A stretch of 64,000 bases of DNA from Adineta vaga (Eukaryota; Rotifera): positions 1,178,001-1,242,000 of the forward strand of contig CP075497.1 in NCBI GenBank assembly GCA_021613535.1. The letters are read 5' to 3'. The notes under the pieces are model-generated. The model did not search any database. It saw only the letters and a list, made by a program, of their open reading frames with translations, and was not told where the DNA came from. Below, one piece after another: positions 45,968-56,649 of this stretch; positions within the stretch are counted from its first letter, which is position 1, and each line of letters begins with the position of its first letter. The translations under genes and the position numbers were made by a program.

Positions 45968-46040
45968 TAAAAGCATTCTTGTAGTCCACCTTTCGGCGAG
46001 TGCCGCGAGACATTTCCTATAAAGCAAAATAAAAATAAGT
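45968..46040. repeat. Degenerate terminal unit of the 69-bp satellite
   Basis: CATTCTTGTAGTCCACCTTT then CGGCGAGTGCCGCGAG and CTATAAAGCAAAATAAAAAT align with the satellite unit but with many changes. It is probably an old unit at the edge that escaped homogenisation. Confidence 0.6.
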
Positions 46041-47322
46041 TAAAAGCAATCACCTGGTCCTCCACTCGCTAAGTTGAGGCATAGGTCCCTTGATAAAGAA
46101 GTGTTAGATGTTTTGTATTATCCTCCAATGAAGTCGCGAGAATGAAATATCATTTTAGTGTATAAGTGATGAGTTAATAGTTTTTGTTAAGCGTTATGTG
46201 AATTATGTGGCCGACTGCACTTGAGTCGAGAAAAGTATGAATGCAGCAATGGTTTTTAGGTGAATCGGATAGCGATACGAGGCGTCCATAAGAGGAAGGA
46301 TGAAAGTAGAAATCGCTGTCTTTTTTTGTTTTTATTATATGCTGCGCCCGTTGTTTTGAAAGAGTGGTTAGTCAAGTAATAGGAACGTTATCATACATAT
46401 TGTGTGAAAGGCTGTTAGTATCAATAAGAACGTTTCTTGTTTTGAGAATCTTTCGTGTGGGTTTCTGAAGTTGTTCTGTGTGAGATTATAATGTGTTTTT
46501 GAAACGATGGTGGTGGATGAAGTGCGTAATATCATCTGACTATGCGTATTTACCTTAGTGTATAGTTTGTGTGCGCAATTTTCGAAAGATTCACTTGAAT
46601 GCGCACAATGATAACGACTAAGATAAATACGATGAAGGGTCCAAAATAAAGGGAAAGGAAAGAAAAATGACGAAGAAGCTTCTCGAAATGGTTGAAGTTA
46701 AAAAAAAACGTTTGATTTTGAATTAGGGTTGTTTTCGAAACGATGCACTCTGTATTATAGATTGATTACTTTCTGTAATCTCTGCTGTCTTGGTAGAATA
46801 ATAATTATATTACAGAAAGTGTGTTGAAGTTTAAGTCAAGAAATAAAATAGTAGAGTTTTGTCAAATTGTACCTGAATTTGATGGGATGATATTGAAATT
46901 GATTAGAATAAAGTAGTTTCTTATAATTGAGAGACAGACTTGTGATAGAGAAATTTATGGGATTTCGAATATTTCAGCACTTGTGTTAGATTCCACTCTA
47001 CCGGTTAATTGTATTCGGTCAGATATGCAAGGAGATTGGCTCCGGTCATCAATAATTAATGAGATGGAATAGAATCACCGTCAAAATATCATGTATAGGA
47101 TTGTCTAGTCTACCATAACGTCCTTTCTATATTGGTGCTGTTAAAATTTCCTAACATTTAGGTTAACCAAAAATGTTGTGGTATTCGTTGGGGAGTACAA
47201 CTCTAACTTGCGTATGCTTCTCATAAATAGTGCTGTATCAAAGGAAAGTATTTCAAAACAAACTAAGATAATGACAATAAAAGGCACAGTAATGTGAGTT
47301 TTTATGTTTGTTTGTTTCTTAC

Positions 47323-47466
47323 CTTTCTATCAATACACGGATTATCGTTCGATGGATCGAGTAACAATATAACTGAACAAAGTACGACATCAAATTTCTG
47401 TGACATCTGTACGACTATGTATGAAGCATTTGAGTAGTTTTCTTCAGTAACTGTTCGTTTACTGAC
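47323..47466 (-). other. Possible isolated coding exon
   Basis: On the minus strand a 144-base open segment of 48 codons is bounded by a good 3' splice site (GAGTTTCAG) and a good 5' splice site (AAGGTAAGAA). It encodes a plausible globular stretch including MSQKFDVVLCSVILLLDPSN. No neighbouring exons could be joined to it, so it may be a gene remnant or chance. Confidence 0.25.
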
Positions 47467-50400
47467 CTGAAACTCAATATGAAGTAAGTGATCAAGCGTA
47501 TCATGTTGATAGAAAGAAAAAAAGAAGTGCATAACTTATTTGGTCCATGTGCTTCTATCAAGAAAAGAAAAGAAAGTAAACGAACATGCAGACATATTTG
47601 GATGAAGATTCTTTTCCACTGTCGAAACGCATGCTATATCAGAGACAAGAAAAATTTTCTAAACTTCTTTGCACTACCATGATGTTACCGATTGCACAGA
47701 GTACAGGTCATGGTCATAGTCATTAACTTTCTGAATATTTCTCAAAAATATGATGATGCAGCGGGAAAAAAAACAAGATAAAAATTATATTATAATAAAA
47801 AGTGAAGGATGCTTCATCACAATATAAAAGCACTTTATGTCATGCTTTTCTGATCATCATTCATTACCTATGATAAAAAGAAATAATGACAGCTTTCTGT
47901 CCTCACTACTGTTGAATGTAATTATTCGAATATAAAGGAAAGCTTATTGACAGTAATGGCATGATAATTATTCGCTCGTTACCTGTATATCATATTCAAC
48001 TGTCAGAATGAATGCAAGTGCATTCATATAATATGAAAAACATTCGATACCTTGTTTATATTCAAAAAAAAACATTTCAAGATATAATCGTACATAAAAA
48101 ACATTAACAAGGCTTATGTTGAAAAAATTATGTCTGAACATTGTTTCTCGCTCATTAATATAAAAATCATTAACTTTGTTTTCTTCTCACAATATTTGTC
48201 GAAAACTTGATTTGTAAGGCGTGACCTTTGACCTACGACAGACAGACAAGCCGCATCTTCTTTTTTTTCATCCTACTCTCCCTACATTCCAGGGAACAAT
48301 ATATTGTATTCGTCTCTGTGGATGCCAGAAGAAAATTTTAGGAAAGATTACTAGCGACCTATTCTCGTATGGACGTGTTCTGTTGCCGAAATTTTAGTAC
48401 TACGACTTGTCCAAACGTAATGTTGTGTGATTTTGACCGAATATCTTTCAATTTTCTTGAGAAATATAAAAGCTGGAGCGCTCGGTCGAACGCTTTAGGA
48501 TACAGCTTATTGAACTCTATACATATTAGAAAAATTAATGGTTTCAATTCCAGTCTAGGGTCTACGCAAATGCTTTATGGTCACGTAACGCCGTGACATA
48601 AAAGGACTCTAAACTTGCAACACAAAAACCGAAAGCAAACAGCTCATTGTGTAGAGAATGAAATTGCGTGTCGAATGGTATGCTTAATGATGTGTTTTGA
48701 GAAAAGTTTCTGCTTAGAAAATGGAACACACGATTTTCAAGAACTTAAGATTCTGATTTGTTGCATAAAAAGCCCAGTTTTTCACAAAATAATCGATGAA
48801 GCGTGATGAAATATTTCAGTGACAGATAAACAACAATGCATTATTAGAGTCTTCCACCATGCATGAATAAAAAGGAAAGTGAGAGAAAGAATGACGTAAA
48901 GATATTTACGCATTAGTATTTATCACTGATCTGAGGATGGTATGATGCACTGCGATGTTTGTTTCTTTTTGTTTTTAATTTCATATGATGATATGCTTAT
49001 ACGTCGATAAATAAAAATAACTGAAGTTTTGAATGTATATTCGTTGTTGGGTAGTAATGTTAAAGAAATATAAATATGATTTGTATATTTATAAAATAAT
49101 GCGATATAATGAGTTTTTTTCTGGAACCAATAAATAAACAAATGTGTAATATAAGAACAAGACGTAGTAGAAAAAAGGTTTATTGCATAAAATGTTTGTA
49201 TCAGTCCCAAAGATAATTTATACATAGGAATGAGAAAGGAAAACAATTCTAAGGTAGATTTTATTTTGTATAGTTTTGTTTCATAGTGAGAATCTTGGCT
49301 TAATTATTATGTGAAACTTAAATATTGAAAAAAAGTTTGTAATCAATTCATGCTGGTAATCCTTTTCGATTCATAATTACTTAAAAATGGCTCAAAATAG
49401 TTCGATTGATCTGATGTGAGTAAGATTCCGACTTTCATTGCAGCTATCTTACATAGCGAATAAACTGATTTCTGCAGTATTTCATAGAATATACGTACTA
49501 GTTTACGATTATTTTATGACTTAATGAATGAAGCTCAACTACAAATGTTGAGACTTTTTAATTCTAGCGAGTATAGAAATATATTGGCTGTAGGTGTTTG
49601 ACGATTTCGTTGAAATCCTTCGTTAATTTATCGATATATTCTATAATGGAGCTTATAGTACTTTTCAACACAGACCTTAACAATATAAAAAGGCTAGTTA
49701 ATGACAGAATCATAGACGTTTTCATTTGAATATTGTTATATTTTTGCGATTAGATGTTGTTCATTATGTGTACATGTTAAAAAACGTTATTTTGTGGTTT
49801 CAGTTTTGTTGAGTTTGCACGGTTTAGAACTTCACATGTATACTTAAATAATTATAGTCAAACAGAATACTCTGTTCTCACTTGCTATAGAATCACGAAC
49901 GGAAATTTACTCAATCTAAGAATTATATACGTATTTGAGATTATCTAGGTGAAATTTATATAAGATTTTACATGCGCAGCAGGGTGTTATGATGCACAAA
50001 TGTCAAAACTCAAAAGTTTCGATAAAAATCAAGTTTTCTATCAAATAATCCCGATAGAGGAATGACTAACGGCACCTATGTATAGATAACTCATTTTTTG
50101 TTATCTTTTTCTTATTTAGATGTAAGGAGTTATCCAGTAGATAATTAATGACGTAGTCATTACGACAACTCACCTTTCCACATAATATTGCGATTGATGT
50201 ATGTAACAACGAACATCTGACCATTTTTGCGTCCTGTTAATATCACGGTTGAATAATCACAAAAACGCAACACTGCATATAAAAAGCCCTGATCTTGTAT
50301 GCATTTGTAGTTAGTTTGTTTTTTATCCAGAAGTAAGAACTAACTGTCGCTTAAGAAGTCAAAGTATAAGTAAGTAATACATCCTGCGCATACGATTCTT

Positions 50401-50863
50401 TCTCGTCCCTCTTCCCATAAAAACAAAAACGTTATAAAATATTGACGTTCCCAAGATTTTATATTTATTCTGGTTTTATATACACGAAAATATTTCTATG
50501 TAACAGCTTTGTATTTTTTAAGATTATAGCCAACTAAAATTCCGTTTTTAACTGAAAGTGATGTGACATTATACAAAACTTAACATCATGGAGAAATAGT
50601 ATGTTTTAATGAAATATTTGCTAAATATAAGAGATGTAAGTAGATCGGCTGAGCCATCCATATCCTCGTAGCACAAAATAGTTGATGCACTTATAAAAGA
50701 GTTTTAATCTCTAAAAGTATTCTCGAGTGTGTTTTTGTAGAGTAAGATTTAAGAAAACGCTCCTTGTTGTAATATAGTTGTCTGAAACATATTCATCGAA
50801 TGTATTTTCTTGATAAATACTTTGATAGCAAAATATTCCATCGAAATATTTAGTCATCTTGAA

Positions 50864-50917
50864 GGCGGATGAGGATGTGGGTTGATCATATTACTGATGC
50901 TCACACCTACACCCTTC
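50864..50917 (+). repeat. GT-rich hairpin element, copy 6 (imperfect)
   Basis: GGCGGATGAGGATGTGGGTT is followed by CTCACACCTACACCCTTC about 18 bases later. It resembles copy 2 in its GGATG elements. Confidence 0.4.
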
Positions 50918-51318
50918 TGACAATCGTATGGCACAATTTTAATTTTATTGAGATGATATGTATTACAATTCGTTTGCTTGTTCGTCCTGTATGTTTATAG
51001 ATTATATTTCGGTATTTGATCAGTAGAAACTTACAGTATTAGAAATCATAATCAGTTGCATGTATATGTTTATGATGCAATGAGTTTTATTTATATACGG
51101 TCGGTATACTTGTGGTAATAAGTAAAGAGCATGTTTGTTGTCCAGTTTTCCACTTCAGAATAGTTTGTATTCGTTTTTTTTGCTGATGAATAGGATATTT
51201 CGTAGGCATTCAGTTTTTATTCATTTCGATTTAATTATTGAAATATTTTATTATTTACTTTTTAATTTGCTCTACCAGTTTTATCTTTTGTTTTAGATAA
51301 ATACTATTTTAGAACAAG

Positions 51319-54300
51319 ATGCATGTCGCTCATGATATGAACGATCATCCACCTGATCCTGATTCTACGGGAAATATGATTTTTCAGTAAGTTCTTTTTT
51401 TCTCATTTGATAGCATATAACTACGTCTACATAATTATGCGCTATTTTGTGCAACATTTGATTTCATCGTATAGATACATGAAGTCTACCAAATTCTAGA
51501 AGGTTTAAAACAATATAAAGGAGATAAAGCGTCATTTTTATTGACGAATATCAGTTCATATACTTTTGAAATTTCTTGTTCTTGTAAACCCTTTTTTTAA
51601 ATAGTTCGAACTAAAGAAAAGTTCCACAATAGATATGTGCATCATTGTACTTTCATGGCTCATTTAGATGATCTGAGGAATAGTATTTACCTTGGTGGCT
51701 GACTGCTGTAATAAATCCTTGGAGGAAGACTTTTCAATGTACACTTTACAACACTAATGAATTTCACAACAGTCATGGGTAGCATCTTATAACTTTTCGT
51801 CACATTCATATTGACCCTTAGAATTAGATAGTTTTCATTGAGATGCTACTTTGTGAACTGGCCATGTTAGGAATTTTCAACTGTGAGCAACGTGTCGACA
51901 TTGTACCAAAGAAGGCTCAACGAGATATAGTTGTCGAGTACTGTCGGTAAAGGACACAAGTTCGATCTCTTCGCTTTTTTGTCCCTCCCAAGAAATTCAC
52001 TTGTTACTATATAAATTACTTAGCTGTTCATCATTTCAAGATCAATCAACAACAAAATTAAATTAAAAAAAAAGATGGAGATACTTTTGAATATGTAAAA
52101 AACATGGTCCTAACTTTCATTGTTTGATAAGTGTTCGATAAGTATATTATTCTTTCAAACGGAATAAAGGATACATAGATGCATAGGGCTATGTTCAAAT
52201 GATAAATTATATCGTTTTCATAGGAAAATACAGCGTATGAAAGGATACTGCGTACCAGCAATTAGTATATGCATCCTCATAGCAGCAGTCGTCGGAATTC
52301 TAGCAGTAGTTGCTCTGGCCTTGATTCCTCTTTATCTACCAACGAAAGAAGTGAATGTTCAAGATGCAGGTATGTTTTTTCTCTGTTCTTCATTTTTATC
52401 GCTCATGTTCTCTTTAGCCGTGAACGATTTCCAGCTTGACTATGCAAGCAGTTTACTAAATAGCGACCTATTGACAATCGATAATACGCATGATCTAGGC
52501 ACTCAGGTACGCTATCCCATTTTTCTTCACTGATTGTGTCACTCTCTTATACTTATATAGCTTTCCAGAGAACTTCATATACCAAGGATTGAAGTCCGCG
52601 TTGCTCAGTTTGTTCCATCATCGGCAATAGTAACTGCAGGCAAAAAGAAAAGAGCCATCAAGTAAGTGTTAAAAATACATGCTTCTTTTTATCACAATAT
52701 GTTCCATTCTAGAATAAGCAATGATCAATGTGACGGAAATTTAGGTGACAAACGTGCCAAATTAGTTATTTTGATCAGAATTAAAAATCCACCGGCATGT
52801 TATTCGGTTATGTGTCGACGAAAATTTAATGCTACTATTCAGACAAATATACAAACTCTTTATAGCAACATAACACTGACAATCAGATTTACCAACGGTC
52901 AAACCATGCGTGTTGAATTGAATCTCTGCTCATTTATAGAAGTTCCTGCAGGTAAAGCATTTCTAAGTCTGAAACAAGCGAAGTAAAGCAGTATATTACA
53001 GTATCGCACTAAATAGTAAAGGCACTAATATTTCGGGTACTCGATAACGATTTTTTTAAATATTTGCTTATTGAATAAAGTTCCACAAGCTTCTTAAGAA
53101 GTATCTTTTTCTTTAAGGATATTTTAGGAGTGCCATAAAAGCATTAGTTTGAATAGTGAAATATGGTTTGAAAAGACATTTGTTTTATGGCCACTTTATT
53201 GAAGACTAGAATTTAATAGGCAGTTTGCATAATCCGTAATCGATCCTCAAACGACCTACTCAATAGAAGTCGTCAGATTCTGTTCAGTTTTAGATATTCT
53301 GTTAGAAGTAAGAGTTTTAAAAATTTTAACTCAAACTGTTCGAAAAAATATTGTATCTTTTTCGAGATATATATAAACTTTCTTGTGGGCACTATCGCCA
53401 AAAAAGCAATCATAATCACCAAGATAGTTTTAGAATTTTTATTTGATTATATTGCAAGATCGTTCTTTGAGTCTATAACGAATATGAACGACAAACAATT
53501 ATCTCTTTGGTCATGTGACACACATGCATATTTTTATCACCCGCATGTCTTAGTAACTCTCGATAGTTTCACAGGTTATGCATATGTTTGACCCACATGT
53601 ATTGCTATACTCCTTAGCGATCACAAAGGGTTGCTTATGATCAAACCTATTCATTAATAGAATGTTAGAAATACACAACAGGATTTCAGTACGGTCCTCT
53701 GAAAATAGACGGCACATGAACAGTAGTTAATTTTATCTATCATTTTTACATATAGTGACACGCAGTGTTAGCTAAAACACACTGTTGTGTTGCCTAGATC
53801 TGACACTTTGAAGATGATTCTAAGTTAAATTCACTGATCAACTTACTACTATGAGAAGACGATACTAATTGATTAGAAGTTATTGAAATCATATTCTTTG
53901 CGTGAGTAGAATTCGATAGGACTGAAATATCATACTACCGAACTCTCATTCATAAAAATTATCACTGTATACTATTGTATGCCGATCGATTTCAAGTTTT
54001 TTGTTTATTAATAACGACACTACTGAAAACCGAATGTCTTTTGTTCTACTAGACGATAATCTTTACCAAGCATTCATATGAGAAGCATGACTATCAGCAC
54101 AGATATCTCTAATATTAATCTTCAGCTATGCATCGTCACGAAATATATGCTGGAAATTCAGCAATGGCTGGGTTTTTAAAGAAGAAGCAGCATTTTATGA
54201 TTTTCAAATCCTACATGGAAATGTTACGCTAATTGAAGTTCTATACGTTCATCTTAGCTTAAATTTAACGACATTTTCATTGAACTTGAAGTAATCTAAA

Positions 54301-55092
54301 TGATTTTTTAAGATTCTGAGAGCTCCTTTATATGAAAAACTAAAAAGAAGAAGAGAAAGACAGACGCGAACCCTATATTCATTAACTTCGTTTAAAACTG
54401 AATGTATTTATCATTTGCAGACTCAACCATTAGCTATCAAACAACAACCATACCATCAACGATTAATTCAACTACAGCTAAACGAATCGCCGATATCGGT
54501 AAGATATATAAAAAACAGATTCTGTTCGAGTATCATACTATAAAACCCTCTCTTCGCGGCCCTTTTTTTAAAAAATTACAAATTAATGTTTAGCAGATTT
54601 GACTATTTATTTTGATAGATTGATCATTTTATAGATAAAATTATCACTACAATCGTATGTGAAAACAGGTCCCTCTACGACGACTAGGGCGCTGCAAGTG
54701 GACCCGGACCCGGACGGATGTGCGCCCGGGTCTCAGTTAAAAAAGATGGACCCGTAACTCCCTAGGGACTTTTTCAAAATTTCGTGAAAGAATTTAATTT
54801 TTCACGTGTCGACTCGATTGATAATGATTATTGATATAATATGAATGAACAGCAAGATGTTTACACAGATCTTCCCCTGTTGGGTCTGAGCCTCACCGAG
54901 TCCGGGTCCAGAAAAATGTGGATCTGCAGCCCCCTAACGACGACAGATCCACCTGCTAGTATAATGAGCTATCAGATCAAAAATATAAATATTACAATGA
55001 GTCGAATGCTAAGAAATGAGACAGTTTTCTCGCGAGGCCCTTATATGATGGATTTGATAGTGTTCTTCCGAGATGTTACATATTTGAGCTAA
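51319..55092 (+). CDS. Single-pass (type II) membrane protein, seven exons, last exon split by a MITE
   Basis: Exons 51319-51386, 52224-52369, 52418-52506, 52561-52661, 52713-52951, 54421-54498 and 54669-55092 have GT-AG borders and matching phases. The protein has a polar head rich in His, Asp and Pro (MHVAHDMNDHPPDPD), one membrane helix (ISICILIAAVVGILAVVALA), and an outer domain with Cys pairs, N-glycosylation sites (NATI, NITL) and a Thr/Ser-rich linker. No family was recognised. The seventh exon contains a 252-bp hAT-type MITE at 54685-54936 with its 8-bp duplication. Without element and one duplication copy the coding length is 885 bases, a multiple of three; with it, translation meets a TAA at 54755-54757 inside the element, losing about the last 50 residues. 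The 1.47-kb intron before exon 6 may hide another exon. Confidence 0.72.
54685..54936. mobile_element. 252-bp hAT-type MITE inside a coding exon
   Basis: The ends TAGGGCGCTGCA and, reverse-complemented, TAGGGGGCTGCA are inverted repeats. An exact 8-bp duplication ACGACGAC flanks the element (54677-54684 and 54937-54944). TAGGG ends with an 8-bp duplication fit the hAT superfamily. Just inside the ends are GGACCCGGACCCGGAC and GTCCGGGTCC repeats, GC-rich like those of the hAT-type element at 23033. There is no transposase. Confidence 0.85.
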
Positions 55093-56649
55093 ATAATGTT
55101 TATTCTGACATAGTGTGAGAGTGAGTTTATTTCTTTTCAAGTATCATAACAACAACATCGATAGAGTCAACTCAAATTATTACCCTCTTCTGATATATAG
55201 GAGAAGTGATTTGCAAAGGGAAAAATATTGCGGCATTTGGTTAATCTAAGTTAGTGTCGGCTCTAGACTAGATGACTATTGAGATGTCGATGAAAAGTAA
55301 TTGACAGATAAGTCACACATATGCGTTCCTTACTCTCCTAATCCTTTCAGACGTCAATTCAATTTCACTCTTACTTTTAGCTTTAGAATGTAAGCAAAAG
55401 TTCATCAGATATTTATTCATCAGCAATTATTACTAATACTGTTTACTGTATAAATGACATAGAGAGACATTCCGATATTGTACTTAAAAGATTGCGTGAA
55501 ACAGGTGTAAAGTTTAAAAGAACATCGTCCTTTATCTTTTAATATTTGTATCAAATATAAAATTTATTCGTTAAGTACAGAAGGTAATCTATACGCCACA
55601 GTCTTTACAAAAACAATTGAATAGTTTTACCACAATAGAATAAAATAGGTTGCCTCCATTCAACTTTAATACAAGATATCTGATCATACATAGTTGAGAA
55701 AGATCAGCTTGGATGGGAGTAAGAGGCAGAGAAAATATATCCACCCTAAATCACATACAATGGTGTAAAAAATTGTAGAATCGCTTTGGCCCTTTCACTT
55801 ACATCATTTTGTCTCTTCAGATTCATCATCACAGTAGAGATGCAGATATACTCTTTCGATATTTATTGCAAAAAAGTATCCAAAGAATATATCTGCATCT
55901 TTACTTTGGTGATGAATTGGAAGAGATAAAATAACATTAGTAAAGAAAAAAAATATGATGAAAGTGAGAGCAGCAAATGATTCTATAATTTTTCACGCCA
56001 CTGTATGTCTGCTCACAGTCTAGTTTTCAATCGACTTCAAGACAAATTCCAAACGTTGGTGCTAGCTAGATAGAGCGAAATTGATCGTATTGTTCAGAGT
56101 CAGATATTTTGACAAGTCATTTCATCAAAAAAAGGACAAAATACTTGAAATTTTGCCACTAATTTTGCCTGTTTTCGAGACTCTTACTGCTTTAATTCAC
56201 CGAATCTTTTTCCGAAAATTTTTCGTAGAACATTCATTTATTCGTTATGTTGCATTTCTGTATTGGCACTACCCTACGACAGATGACTAGCTAAACCGTC
56301 TGTACAATCTGACGCGCAACACCTACGGATACCACATATCATCGGAAAATATATGGGGAGACCATCGATAACAACTCTTCTCAGTTTATTCCTAAAAACC
56401 ACTTTCTCATCCGAACAGGAGTTCTTCAAAATGCCGTTTAGTATCCCCGTTATCATGCTCTGAAAAAGCGTTAATGCACCAACTTTCTGGAGACTAAACA
56501 CAATCACAAACTGAATAGCACCTAAATTAAAACCATTCTTTCAAAACTATATCTTCTTCAATCTCCACCTACTTCGAATCTTCCTAAACTATCCCTAAAA
56601 TTCATCCCAAAAACATGCATACTACGTCATTATACTCAAATTTCTATAG
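55093..56649. other. Gap before the tectonin-like array
   Basis: Besides the Tc1/mariner-type MITE at 55758-56003 nothing clear is seen. The frame of the array is open back to 56526 but has no ATG there; a 3' splice site TTTCTATAG ends at 56649, so the first exon of the array gene, with any signal peptide, should lie further left and was not found. Confidence 0.5.
55758..56003. mobile_element. 246-bp Tc1/mariner-type MITE
   Basis: Long imperfect inverted ends of about 100 bp each begin CAATGGTGTAAAAAATTGTA at the left and, reverse-complemented, CAGTGGCGTGAAAAATTATA at the right. The element is flanked by TA on both sides (55756-55757 and 56004-56005). CAGTGGCG-like ends with a TA duplication are typical of Tc1/mariner. 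Arm mismatches show it is old. Confidence 0.8.

Larger units (their letters stand above)
46041..51318. other. Long gene-poor interval
   Basis: About 5.3 kb of AT-rich DNA. It holds a 12-bp perfect inverted repeat ACTTTCTGTAAT/ATTACAGAAAGT (46768-46779 and 46809-46820), one possible minus-strand exon (47323-47466), and GT-rich hairpin copy 6. Open frames up to 107 codons (48923-49246 minus; 48369-48596 plus) are low in complexity or overlap on both strands and are not called. Confidence 0.5.

Noticed and set aside
44347-46065. Two overlapping minus-strand open frames of 572 and 550 codons
   Set aside because: They are the 69-bp satellite read in two registers; the unit length is a multiple of three and lacks stops, so the frames stay open by construction.
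48359-48596. Possible reverse transcriptase or other retroelement fragment on either strand
   Set aside because: A KAFDRAL-like string on the minus strand is suggestive but no further conserved motif follows, and both strands are equally open.
54669-54944. The exon-7 MITE acting as a new intron by itself
   Set aside because: Its ends are TAGGG and CCCTA with no GT or AG at the borders; removal would need internal cryptic sites that cannot be judged here.
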